A DNA stretch of 64,000 nt from Trichobilharzia regenti (Eukaryota; Platyhelminthes; Trematoda; Strigeidida; Schistosomatidae). The DNA is taken from contig OX235270.1 in assembly GCA_944472135.2 (NCBI GenBank), forward strand, positions 140,011,632 to 140,075,631, written 5' to 3'. Of this stretch, positions 42,483 through 53,415 are shown piece after piece. Position numbers and translations under genes: made by a program. The first letter of the stretch is position 1; the number at the start of each line of letters is the position of its first letter. Under the pieces are notes generated by a model. The model had not been told where the DNA came from. It worked only from the letters and a program-made list of their open reading frames with translations, and did no database searches.

Positions 42483-42935
42483 ATGTCAATCATTCAGTTA
42501 TCATGATCAACAAATTGTTGGGTGTGACAAAATTCTGATCCGTTTATTCGCAGAGTGGACATCGACTACCGTAACAGAACAGCAAAGCACAGGCAGAAAG
42601 CTAGGATAAACTACCCAATTAAAATATATTTACAGAAATAATATACGCGACTAAGCACATTGTAACTACAATCCACTGAGTAAAAATAAAAACAAACTTT
42701 GTGAGGCTATCGGAAATAAAGTCAAGAAAGGAAGATAAATTTAACCACGGATCGAATTGAAACCATCATATTTCATCACAATATAGTGACTGAACAGGTA
42801 GAATGAATTGATGTACTTAAGTTCGAAAATACCGGCAAGAAATCAGAGTAAACTGTATTCAAAATACTTAGTTTATATCAAACATCGAGTTATAGTGTTA
42901 TTCAAATATGAGAGCATGCTTAAAATGTATTATTG
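42483..42935. other. Intergenic stretch without recognised genes
   Basis: Nothing supported. Confidence 0.45.
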
Positions 42936-42939
42936 AATT

Positions 42940-43685
42940 TCATACATTTGGTTTCCTTGATAAATTTCGATAGAAAAAGAAAGACCAGATTGGCAGTATA
43001 AAATGATATCATCATTCTATTTCACAGGTTCTCATCATCTGCAAACTACCTGAAATTACAATCGTTATAAATAATAACATTTCATACTTCATTGTTTGAA
43101 AGGTAATAGAGAAAACATTATACGGTGAACGCATCATCAATTTATATACCATCAAACTATGAAAAAAGAAAAAGAAAAGAGGATTGTGAGAGAAAGGAGA
43201 AAACAGAATAATCTAATAAACAGTGTCAACATGTCAACTCTCAAGGAGGTCAAAGTTCATCAATTTGAAAACTTGCTCAGTGAGTTGAGCCCACTAGTGT
43301 GTATGACTAATCAGTGTGATGACGGTGATATGTTTACCAAGAGAGTGACAGATTGACTGGACTCTCTTTCTGTGTGCATAAGTTTGGTCCGTAACATTTG
43401 ACTGCTGTAATTGCTTCAGCAAATCGTAATAGATTCGCTGTCCTTCGTATGTTTAATATTGATGGTAACTTTAATTATAAATTATAATACTTATATTCCA
43501 GATGAGTTCACCTTATAATGTTTTCTCTATTACCTTTCAAACAATGGAGTATGAAATGTTACTGTTTACAACGATTGTAATCTTAGGTAGTGTGCAGATG
43601 ATGAGAACCTGTGAAATAGAATGATGATATCATTTTATGCTGCAAATCTGGTCTTTCTTTATCGAAATATTATTGAATTAATTAG
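42940..43685 (-). mobile_element. PLE-9: minimal PLE 3' end flanked by inverted terminal copies
   Basis: Minus strand 43460-43350 retains only the final PLE residues (RTKLMHTERESSQSV-like). The tail 43125-42940 (with TTTCACAGGTTCTCATCATC) is matched in inverted orientation by 43495-43680 (GATGATGAGAACCTGTGAAA). So almost the whole element is replaced by two inverted ends. The arms contain the CTGATGA-like GATGATGAGAACC motif found at PLE-4. Confidence 0.75.
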
Positions 43686-44043
43686 GTTTCATATCGCATT
43701 AATTATACAGTTTCTAAACACGGCTGTAATCTGAGCAGGGGATTACACAAAAGAAATGTGTACACCAGAAACACCAACACTGTGATATAAATCCAGTTCA
43801 TTTCATCATGCATACTGATCACTAGATTTAAAATAGTTGTTAAGTGTCAAGGTTCAAAATGGGATTGTAGAGTGCAAACAGCTTGATCTAATTTAGTAGT
43901 AAAATCGAAACAGCTAAATGAAATGTTAATGAAATTATGACCTGTTTAACAACAGTCTGTCTTATCTCACCCAGTGGATATCAAATCTTGTAACCTATAG
44001 GCAACTAATTAGAATATTTTGCGAATAGCCAGACTGCCAATAC
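43686..44043. other. Intergenic stretch without recognised genes
   Basis: Nothing supported. Confidence 0.45.
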
Positions 44044-44400
44044 AACTCCTTTTATTATTCCGTTACATTCCCAGTGGAACATAGGGCTTCAAGTCAGAGG
44101 CTAAAAGTTCCGGAAGCAGGGTTTTTTTCACGGGATATGGTTGCTTGTCTCATGCCTGACTTTCTGTCTTCACCAGTCTTATTACTTATTACAAGCCGTG
44201 AAAATGGATTTTGTGGCTTAAGGTTTAGGCAGCCGTGGTGTTTATTTCTGGTTTACGGGATAAGGTTGCTAGCCCCATTCCCAATCTACCCTCTTTAAAA
44301 GTCTTAATACCTGCTTGGCTAGGTAAAAGAGTGTGTCGGTGTCTGGGAATTGAACACCGAACCACATGGGGCGTGGTTGGCGAGCATCCTACCACACAAT
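44044..44400 (-). mobile_element. SINE-L copy 4 with internal duplication
   Basis: Minus strand. 3' end CCCTATGTTCCACTGGGAAT at left, then the body, with the segment around GGTTGCTAGC...CCCTCTTTA present twice (about 44125-44180 and 44240-44300), then the head decayed near 44330-44400 (GTGTCTGGGAATTGAACACC). The duplication may reflect two superposed insertions. Confidence 0.75.
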
Positions 44401-44581
44401 TCAACTAAACATGCGGAAAATTAAATACTATTCCATAAGACTTTTGGTTAACATACAGTAAGTCTGTGCATATCTGTAGATCAATAAAACTTAGGAAAAC
44501 GTTCACAGCATGCTCCATCTTAAACGATATGAAGGATCTACTGCTCGATGAGTTGATAAATTATCATATAAAGTCCATCAT

Positions 44582-44690
44582 TGATATAAGTATAAAACTT
44601 GGGCACTCTGGTAGAGTGTACGTCCATTATGGATAAGATTTTATTTTGATGAATCACACAGTGTTATTGAGTCATTTTTACTGATGTATT
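44582..44690 (-). repeat. PLE terminal mini-unit fragment
   Basis: TGATATAAGTATAAAACTTGGGCACTCTGGTAGAG matches the first 100 bp of the 142-bp unit at 36869; the hairpin-GAAAC end is missing. Confidence 0.7.
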
Positions 44691-44724
44691 ATATAACTAA
44701 CTGTATAACAGTGTGATTTTTTAA

Positions 44725-44925
44725 TTGATGGACAATTCCCATTGTAACATACAGAAAGTCAAAACAAGTGATTCAGCAAACAGACTCTTTTCAACGAATT
44801 GAATCATAGGTGTGAATGCATAAAATACTAATAATAATAATATCATATCTAAGTGTGAAATGCAATTAAAACTAAAATGTTTGTGATTATAATCGTAGCT
44901 GAATGTCAAGTGGCAGTACAATTAA
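44725..44925 (-). repeat. PLE end, inverted relative to 48425-48650
   Basis: The reverse complement reads TATGATTCAATTCGTTGAAAAG, AGTCTGTTTGCTGAATCAC and TTTGACTTTCTGTATG, and further left CCACTTGACATTCAGC. The same blocks occur in plus orientation at 48425-48650, so the 44.7-48.7 kb stretch is bounded by inverted PLE ends. Confidence 0.75.
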
Positions 44926-45119
44926 TGTCATATATAGAATAATACATAAGGTGTATAGATGTTGGAATTGAATTGTCTATTCGATTTGTATACTCTTCGT
45001 TTATTACGTCAATTTCTACTATTACTATTCTCACTTTGAACTGTCCTCGGTATCATTTCACTTGTTCCACTTGTCATTTTAAATCAGTTCTTTTTTTTCT
45101 ATGCCATCAAATTTCACAC

Positions 45120-46815
45120 AATAGTGCGTAACTCCATATTAGTTGGTTTATTAGGTGTATCACACAATGAAACAGTATTATTCACTGGATGACAATGTTT
45201 CGAACAAATTTTATTGTTCATAATCATATCAATTGTAATCACACGACTATGAAACCTGAGTTTTATAGTTTTCTCTATTCTGTCTTATTTGTCATCGTTG
45301 AGGTAGTAGAATTTTCCAGATATCTGGGACAGCTGATGAATCACTCTTATTACATGTATTTGCAGTTGATTCGATAACACAAAGTGCCACTTGAGGACAT
45401 AATCCTGAGAGTACAGCTATGCCTGACTTCCACAGTACTTAAATTCCAAGGGAAAACATACAAACAAACTGAGGGAGTTGCCATGGGGTCACCAATATCC
45501 CCGGTTGTAGCAGATATATTCATGGATAGGTGGGAAAACTTAGCGACTGAAACGTTTACCCCACCCCAAAAGTATGGTGGAGGTATGTAGATGACACAAT
45601 CATTGTAATTAAAACACACGGTATAGATAGATTTTTCGAACACATTAACACAAAAATGTAGGCAATTCAATTCATAAGTGAACTGGAAAGTCAGGAAGGG
45701 GAGCTTCCAATGTAAGATTGTACAGCGTAAAAAGGAAAGAATTTGGGAATTTAAACACTGACGTTTACAGGACACCCACACATTCAAACAGATATTTGGA
45801 TTTCCGATCATCCCACCCATCCTATGTCAGTAAAAATAGGATTAGTGAAATGTTTAAGCGACAGAGCACGAAAACTAAGTAGTACTAAGGAAAATCTAAG
45901 ACAAGAAATGATACACATATAACAGAAGCCTTTAAACTTAATAATTACGTGGATAAATTGGTCAGCAAGAAATGCAGGGAAATGTAAAAATCAAATAAAT
46001 AATGATGGTAGAGATGGTGATAATAATAATGATAATAATAATAATAGTATTAATGACGACATGCGTGTTAAACATACACAGGATAATGACAACACCAATA
46101 ACAAGGAATCTAAATCATCAGTAGTAATTTCATACAAGGAAGGAACCTTGGAAACAACCTTACGCGGAATTCTTAACAATTCTGAGAGGACTAAAGGTGG
46201 CTGGCATTCAATTACCCACAAACTCAATGAAAAACAAGCCTTGTCGATCATAGGATCAATCCTGTGGAGTCTTTAAAACAAAACAATTTAGTTCACCTAT
46301 TACCCTGCTGGAATTATTGTCAGGTCAAATACATGGGTCAAAGTATTAGAACAAGGGCAGTTAGACTAGCCGAACATGAAAACCTAGCAGCAAAATCTAG
46401 ATTATTTGACCCTATTAAGTTAAGAAATCTAGGGAATAGTTCAGCTCTACCACACACTACATGCAATTACACACAACGATACAACAGGATGGATTAGATA
46501 AGGTGACAGTTTTAAAATCTTATGTCACAGGGTGGAAGGACAGAGTGGTAACGGAAACTTTGTTTATCGAATCAACTGCAAACACGTGTAATAGAAATGA
46601 TTCAGCACCTCTCCACCTAGATATCTGGAATATTCTACCACCCCAGAGACGACAAATAGGAGAGGACAAAGAAAACTATAAAACTCGAGTTTCGAAGTCG
46701 TGTGACCACAATTGATATGATTATGAACAATAGATTTTGCTCCAAGCATTGTCATCCAGTAAATACTAATACTGTTTTAATATATGATACATCTAATCAA
46801 CAAACTAATATGGAA
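45120..46815 (+). mobile_element. PLE-10, flanked by inverted copies of its own 3' end
   Basis: Plus strand. RT: 45430-45590 VLKFQGKTYKQTEGVAMGSP and SPVVADIFMDRWENLA; then in another frame WWRYVDDTIIVIKT (intact YVDD). 45660-45800 carries FISELESQEG-like and DVYRTPTHSNRYLDF. GIY-YIG region at 46290-46400 (YMGQSIRTRAVRLAEHE). C-terminus 46461-46715 ends at a TGA at 46713. Left end 45150-45377 is an inverted copy of 46564-46790, which includes C-terminal codons and the terminal unit. Multiple frame breaks. Confidence 0.86.
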
Positions 46816-46825
46816 TTCATTATGA

Positions 46826-48203
46826 TAAAGGTTTTTGTGTTGCCCAATGAATGAAAAACAAAACGATGTCGTTGTTTTTACTGACGTTTCGCTATTTAAT
46901 GCCAATAGCTTTCTCAAAGTATTATTAAACCGGAATTCACAAAATCTCAGCATATATATATAACAAAGAGTAAAGGGGTGAGAAAATAGACCAGTTAGGT
47001 CAAGTTAGAGGGACATAATGAAAGTCAGAATAATAATGAAGATCAATCACTAAAAGTACATCTAATAAAGTATTATTATATATTTCAATAGTTTACACAC
47101 GATGATAAGTTTTGTTATTGTTAATTTTGCTCGAAATATTACCAATAACAAAACTTATCATTGTGTGTAAACTATTGAAATATAATTATACTTTATTTGA
47201 TCTAATCCACAATGCTCAATTTTTTTACTGATAATAACAGTACATCTGCTATGATATCAAAACAAAGTTTACTAACTTGATCATCGTTCGTTAGTCTGGG
47301 GTCATTTTTTGTTGTCAAGTTGGTCGATTGGTAAAGATAACAAAATCGAGTGTAGATTGTTGGACTTTATCAGTGTATAAAATTATAAAAGTAGTGTGTG
47401 TTTACATAGTGAACTTGCTTATCACATTTGTGTTGATTTTGTCACTTCGTTGGGGAGGGGGGGGAGGTGTTGTAACCAGGTCAGATTCTGTTTTAGTCCA
47501 TCATTCATATTCAGGCAATTTGGATTCCACTTGATATGAAGTGCTTCTGATATTAGACGTTCTTTGTGGTTTCTGAAATGACTTTTCTGGATGATGATTT
47601 CAATATTGTCAAAATCAATTTTGTGGCCTGATTCTATAGATTGTAGACCCATAGCTGATGATTTTTCAAGTTTTTCTAGTTCAACTGGATTTCTCGGTGG
47701 TCGAAGAGATGCTCTACGGTGTTTATTTCTTCTGATTACCTTGATTTCTGGAGATGTTTGTCCGATGTAGATCGCATCACATTCCAAGCATTTTATTTTA
47801 TAGACACAACTAGAGAGTCCTGAGGGATTCGGTCTTTTATATGGACAAGGTTGCTTTAAAGTGTGTCTGATGTTTTGAAGAAAACTCTAATGCCCAACTT
47901 GACAACAAAATACGACCCCAGACAGACGATATCATAACAGATGTACTGTTACCTTTGATATTTAGTTTAGTGATCTCCATTGTTATTTTGACTTTCAATA
48001 TGTCCTTTTAAGTTGAACTAAGTCTCTTTTTCTCACTCCTTAACTCTTTGTTATATATTTGCTGAGTGGATTTTGTAAATTCTGGTTTAATAATACTTTG
48101 ATAAAGCTATTAGCATTAAAGAGCGAAACGTCAGTGAAAACAACGACATCGTTTTGTTTTTCATTCATAGGGCAACACAAAAACCTTTATTATAATGAAT
48201 ATC
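46826..48203 (-). mobile_element. PLE-11, short PLE with inverted ends
   Basis: Left end 46826-46995 (AAAGGTTTTTGTGTTGCCCA, GACGTTTCGCTATTT) is the inverted copy of the right end 48025-48203 (AGAGCGAAACGTCAGTG, GGGCAACACAAAAACC). Between them the minus strand encodes a GIY-YIG PLE C-terminal domain (47860-47422: CLECDAIYIGQTSPEIKVIR, RNKHRRASL, GLQSIESGHKIDF, HKERLISEALHIKWNPN). No RT remains. A third PLE family, distinct from PLE-1 and PLE-7 groups. Confidence 0.85.
47084..47184. repeat. Long hairpin inside PLE-11
   Basis: TATTTCAATAGTTTACACAC (47084-47103) and GTGTGTAAACTATTGAAATA (47163-47182) pair, continuing inward through GATAAGTTTTGTTATTG and CAATAACAAAACTTATC. The loop is about 25 nt. 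No function assigned; may be a small foldback insertion. Confidence 0.75.
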
Positions 48204-48259
48204 TTATACCTAATGCCAAATTTTTTTCAAACTGTTAAAAGTGAACTTGGATTGGAAAT

Positions 48260-48690
48260 ATATAATATTGAATTACTTACTACCCCAGTGCCCAAGTTTT
48301 ACACATATATTAATGGTGCGTAACGTTTTTATTTTATCCGACTTTTCCACACTTTCTTCTACCCTTTTTCAAGTTTTATCCATCCTTTGAATTATTCTAT
48401 CTGTGACATTTATGATTTTGCCACTTGACATTTAACTATGATTATAATCACAAACATTTTAGTTTTAATTGCATTTCATACTATTATTATTATTATTTTA
48501 TGCATTCACACCTACGATTCAATTCCCTAACCAGATTTAACTTCTTAGAAAAACCATATATATATACGATTGTACAGCTTGATGATAAATTCGTTGAAAA
48601 GAGCCTCTTTGCTGAATCACTTGTTTCTACTTTCCATTGTCATTTATGAAAATAAAATCTTATCTATAATGGAGTTAAAGTCCACCAGTC
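48260..48690 (+). repeat. PLE 3' tail with hammerhead-like motif
   Basis: Non-coding PLE terminal region in plus orientation: CAGTGCCCAAGTTTTACACA near 48283, CCACTTGACATTTAACTATG near 48420, then TATATATATACGATTGTACAGC and the ribozyme-like core at 48575-48614. Inverted relative to 44725-44925. Confidence 0.7.
48575..48614 (+). ncRNA. Candidate PLE hammerhead ribozyme (type I, minimal stem III)
   Basis: CAGC (48575-48578) can pair with GCTG (48611-48614) as stem I. Core reads TTGATGA (48579-48585; consensus CTGATGA), a weak stem II around TTCG, GAAA (48596-48599), and stem III pairs 48599-48602 with 48606-48609 around a 3-nt loop, leaving T48610 as the cleavage nucleotide. PLEs are known to carry hammerheads in their terminal repeats. 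The C-to-T change at the first core base normally kills activity. Confidence 0.45.
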
Positions 48691-49790
48691 TACATATAAA
48701 GAGGAAAGAGTGCGTTTTGAAAATTACCTTCCTAATGTTACATATATGCATGTGAGAGTGCAACTGACTTAACTACAATGGTTAAGTCAAGCTATATATA
48801 TATATATATATATATATAAGTCCTTAATTTAATCTCTATGTATCATCCTCAAATTTTTTATTTATTAGGTAAATGTGTACTTCGTACATGCTCAAGTTAA
48901 GCCTTACCACCCAGACGAACGACTGAGCAAACACAACGAAATAAAACAGCCTAAATCATCATTTCTAAATAGCCAAGCCTTTATTCTCAAAATTCAGTTT
49001 ATGCAACCGAATTACAATCAGATACACGACCTAAAGAAAACAACATTTCCTTTGATGGACTTTTTATAATATGATTTGTCGTGTTCTCAACAGTTATCCT
49101 CTCGTTGCTTGTTTGATTGTCTTATGAACATTATCATGCGAAATATTCATGTTTACAAAATGAAGAAGAAGAAGAAGAACCTTTTAAGTCCAGTGAGTAC
49201 AGTTCAGCCTAGTCTGAACGCATAAATAATTTAAATTTAGAGAGACATTTCAACGGGCACAGGACAGGTTAAATTAATCAAAACCAATTTGTGTGTATAC
49301 AAAGTGACATGTAACCTAATTTGTTTGTGACAACTTTATATGTATGTAACAATGAATTAATTAATTATTTTATTAACCTTATTCTGTCCACTTCAAATGA
49401 TTATCAAATAGTCTGTTTTTTTGTGTTGGAGACAGAATATGCCTAAAACAAAATAAGCAATGAGTGCGACCAGTTGATATTGCTGTGCATGAAGGAAAGA
49501 TAATTTTCACAGAAATATTAAAAGTGATTATTAGATGCATTCATTCTAAGTGGCTTGTTGACGTTATTTACAATCATTATTTGAAGAGGTGGTCATTCGT
49601 TTCCCTTGGTACAACAGGTCAAATTACACCTCAGAGGAAAGTTCACTTGATTTTACTTTTTTAGAACCGTCTCTTGTGAAACAGGAGCAAAGAAGTTCGT
49701 CGCATTTCGTGTTAGGCACAGCATAAGGAAAGCTTGGAATGCAAGATGTAGTAGTTTGTGCAAAAAATCCATGGCTTTCTGCTTGAATTG
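48691..49790. other. Intergenic stretch without recognised genes
   Basis: AT-rich; (TA)n run at 48792-48819 and a GAA run near 49163-49178. No gene supported. Confidence 0.5.
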
Positions 49791-49794
49791 TTGC

Positions 49795-50001
49795 CGATGG
49801 GTTAGGAATGCAATGAAATAGGTAGTACAGCATTTCATACATTTATTCCCCTTAATGGATTTGAACAAAACAAGAACTAGAGTTTTTGCAGAATAAAGTG
49901 CTACCATCTGTCATTTGGTTGCCTTCTCGTCAGCTGCCTACAGGTCAAAGACATTATTAAATATATCTACAAAAACAGTTTTTACATACTTGCACAGAGT
50001 T

Positions 50002-50048
<47 letters not shown>

Positions 50049-51245
50049 CATTATTCTGAACAATAATAATCATACACAATGGAAATATTTCAGCATTACG
50101 TATTCAGATGAAAGAGAGATGAAAATATCCAGTTACCAGGGCAAAGAAAGACTGATAACCGCTTCTTTCTGGACACATAAATCAGGTTTCAGGAGATTGA
50201 TGGAAATGGCTCCAGCGAACTTGAGTAGAATTGACTTCTTTTGCCTATTGATAACTTTGAACGACTTTTCGACGTCCATCTCATGACTGATGTCGAGGAG
50301 ATGCCTGGCGATGGCTCTGTTTAAAGCATTTGTTGCCTTTAGACATAAGCTTTTTGCTACATATTCAGAAAATTGTAGATATGCTCTTCTTTCTGTCCTT
50401 CCAATGTAACTGCTCCCGCAGATACGTGTAAATTTGTATATACAGTTGGAGTTAACATGAGAAGGATATCTATCGATTTTTGATTGCACCAAAGAGCAAG
50501 TTTTTCGATAAACTGGGATGAGCTTAGCTGCAGAATAGGCTTTGTCTAGTGATGTACTCAGCCTACTGTTGATCATTCTTGCAATGTTTTCGCCTTTATA
50601 ATCGAGTTGAATGTAGATTGGCTTTTTACCCACTGTGATTTGTTTTACATTTGTGACTTAAGATCTTCCATACTTGTTGATGAACCTTTGGAGGTAACCA
50701 TTCCTCTTCAACATCTTTTCAAGAAACTCAAATTCTTCCTCTAATTTCTCTAAAGAGCATATTCTCCTCGTTCTATAGTACAGAGTCTTGACTAGTCCGA
50801 GTTTAAAGCTATCTGGACAAAAGCTATTAAAATGTAAGTATTGTCCTTTCCATGTAGGCTTTCGATACATTGATATTTGAAGACTACCGTCTTCTAGGCG
50901 TTCCATGGCAATGTCGGGGGAGTGAAACTTTCCGTCACTTTCATGTTCCATACTAAACTCAATATTGGTGTGTGCATCATTGAATAATCTGAGTAAGTGT
51001 GAAGCATAACTTTCATTGTTGCGCAATATAAGTGTGTCATCAACATATCGAGAGTGGGAAATTGTTTTGTCGATTGCATGCTTCAACTTTGTTCTTTCAA
51101 TATATGCGTAAAACTTGGGCACTGTGGTAGTAAGTAACTCGATATTATTTTGTTTATTAGATACATCACACAGTGAAACAGTAGTATTTACTGAATGACG
51201 TTTCGAACAAAATTTACTGTACATAATCATATCAATTGTAATCAC
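49795..51245 (-). mobile_element. PLE-12, RT end, GIY-YIG domain and tail
   Basis: Minus strand, the best-preserved PLE C-terminal half here. 51110-50658: KLKHAIDKTISHSRYVDDTL (intact YVDD), SDGKFHSPDIAMERLEDGSL, SMYRKPTWKGQYLHFNSF, MLKRNGYLQRFINKYG. 50633-50133: SNCIYKFTRICGSSYIGRTE (GIY-YIG), ARHLLDISHEMDVEKSF and LLKPDLCVQKEAVISLSLPW. The 5' end (51245-51105) is fused to an inverted PLE terminal unit. The tail 50132-49795 contains a (TA)n run (50005-50045) and a CTGACGA motif (reverse complement of about 49930-49936). Confidence 0.9.
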
Positions 51246-52795
51246 ACGACTTTGAAAGTTGAGTTTTATATTTTTCTTTCTTTTCTCCTATTTGTCGTAG
51301 GGGTAGGTTGGACATTAATATACCTGCGAAAATAGCATTTGTCGTACCCCAAAACATTAGATCGAAATACTTCAGGTAATAGAAAATGAGTTAATTTGCT
51401 CAAAGCCCCCAGGGATAGCTCAGCTTAGTGTGTCATTACTTAGTATCATACTTGTCCATAGGAAATGTTCCTGTGATGACCAAAGGCTCAGAACACTCTT
51501 TATGCCAAAACGTCTATACTTCATAATCACCCGCGATTGAGCGAATTAGTAGCGCTCAAAGTGGGTAAAAAGTCCCTATTAGACAAGTCTGTGTACTAAT
51601 TTTTATTTCGGTGAATGCTTTTTGGTGGCCGGATTAGTGACGGATGCAGATATAGAGAAGCCTCCGATAGAAACGTACGTAAGGATGATTGGAGCTCGAA
51701 GGACACCTTTACCTTTAAAAAAAAGAGAAAACAATAATCAACCACCCGAAACTCACATGCTCCTATGCACAAGAGGAAGAGAGCGGAGTTCAGATATGAG
51801 GCATTATATTTTATTATTACAATAAGAGGTACAGAATTAAGGCGGGTAGATTAAAGAGACCCATTTCGATGCTCATTCATTCATGTTCAGCTCATTTAAG
51901 CCATTTAAAGTATGGTCCATTACATTCACAAGGCCTATATTTACAACATAAATACGTTTATGTCACAGTAGCAGGGAATACATTTCAGTCTCTCAGGTGT
52001 TACAGTTATCCCTTTATAGAAGAATAAGGTACTGTTCCAGTCCCAGCACGCGGAATTAGATGAGCCAGTCCGCAATTTGCAGAAAGTTCATGTTTTTCAG
52101 TCAGCGTCGGGGGTTGACAGGTTTGAGCAATGCACTGACTTCAACCTGTTAAAATTAGCTGGCAATGTTGCAAGTTGAAGGTGACGAAAAAGTGTTTTCA
52201 ATCAACTTCCAAACATAGTCACGCGGTGTATAATTATATCCTCAGGTTAGCCTATCATATTTCATTTTTTGGTGATGATTCACACATTACCAGTGTATGT
52301 ATGAAATTTTACATGCGGCTGCTATATTCACTCGAAGCTTCCGTAGATATGGAGCATTGTTCACTGGAGAGCGATAGTATCCAACTTTCCCTATGGTAAG
52401 CGTAAACCATAATGGGAAACCAGATGCGCTGGAAGAAATCTTGTCGATGAGTATGTGGATGATCCGTATGGGAATGGAGATTCGACCTAGCAATCAGTTG
52501 ATCTGCGACTGACGAAGTCACGAAGTAATGCCTAATTCATTCTGCTCGTACGTTCTACTATGCATACCTTTGTCGATGATATGGAATTCTGTGTCTCTTT
52601 TGAATACCAAACAAAGAATAAACCTGGCCTTCCAATCGACTTTCAAACTCTGCTCTTTGATCAAAGTCTAATGCCACTGGAGTCCTATACCGTGCAAACT
52701 GTATTTGGAAAAACTCATTCGTCCTGTTTCTGGACTGTTATCACCTCACATCACGTGGTGAAATGGTTGCAATTTCACTTTGACTGGAGAAAATC
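51246..52795. other. Intergenic stretch without recognised genes
   Basis: Several short open frames (51622-51825, 52175-52399, 52560-52805) show no family motif. Not assigned. Confidence 0.45.
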
Positions 52796-52799
52796 TACA

Positions 52800-53087
52800 A
52801 AATAGGGGATTTTGCTATAGTTTGTTTTGTAAGGGTTAGTTATGTTATTACGAGCTGATCACGGGTTGATATCAGTTAGAGAACCATTGAAAACCAGGGA
52901 GTACTGGACAGCTGCTGTTTCATCCTAGTTTGGGAATCATCGGCAGTACGCACCCACTGGGATTTGTACCCAAGACCTTCCGGTTACAAGGCAAGCTAGC
53001 TCGTATACCATTCAGCCACTGGGACCCGACTCATCGGCCAGAGCATGAATTCGAACTTCCACCAATTCGCGATTTAGCGCGACCACA
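52800..53087 (-). mobile_element. SINE-T copy 8 (left arm of a head-to-head pair)
   Basis: Minus strand: tail GATCACGGGTTGATATCAG at left, CAGCTGTCCAGTACTCCC (inverted), tRNA-like head near 52960-53030 (reverse complement CCCAGTGGCTGAATGGTATA). It ends at GCGCGACCACAGGATGAAG where the plus copy starts. Confidence 0.85.
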
Positions 53088-53415
53088 GGATGAAGTTTCC
53101 TGGAGTTCTAGTGAGAAGTCGTGACCAGTGAGGTTCGTCCGGATGTCACGTGTGTGGATGGATGTCTCACCAACGACAATGGTTGGGGTCGCGCTAAATC
53201 ACGAATTGGTAGAAGTTAGAATTCACGAGCCATTGAATCGAGTCCCAGTGGCTGAATGGTATACGAGCTTGCCTTGTAACCGGAAGGTCCTGGGTCCGAA
53301 TCCCGGTGGATGCGTAGTGCTGATGACTCCCAAACTAGGATGAGACAGCAGCTGTCCAGTACTCCCTGGTTTTCAATGGTTCTCCAACTGATATCAATCA
53401 GTGATCAACACGTAA
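53088..53415 (+). mobile_element. SINE-T copy 9 (right arm of a head-to-head pair)
   Basis: Plus strand and well conserved: GGATGAAGTTTCCTGGAGTT, GTCCCAGTGGCTGAATGGTA (box A), CTTGTAACCGGAAGGTCCTG, GGGTCCGAATCCCGG (box B), CTGTCCAGTACTCCCTGG and ACTGATATCAATCAGTGATC. Head-to-head with 52800-53087, making imperfect inverted repeats of about 250 bp per arm. Confidence 0.88.

Noticed and set aside
45189..45377. Frames at 45189-45377 (+) and 46564-46755 (-) as paralogous membrane proteins
   Set aside because: The similarity is the inverted terminal repeat of PLE-10, and one of the two frames is antisense to its C-terminal codons.
51622..52805. Short open frames between 51.6 and 52.8 kb as exons
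   Set aside because: No recognisable motif, no consistent splice contexts and lengths compatible with chance in this composition.
53240..53312. A tRNA gene (Thr-like, with TGT in the anticodon position)
   Set aside because: The tRNA-like segment is the head of a SINE present in about nine copies in the window, continues into the SINE body and has no proper acceptor-stem closure, so it is not a functional tRNA gene.
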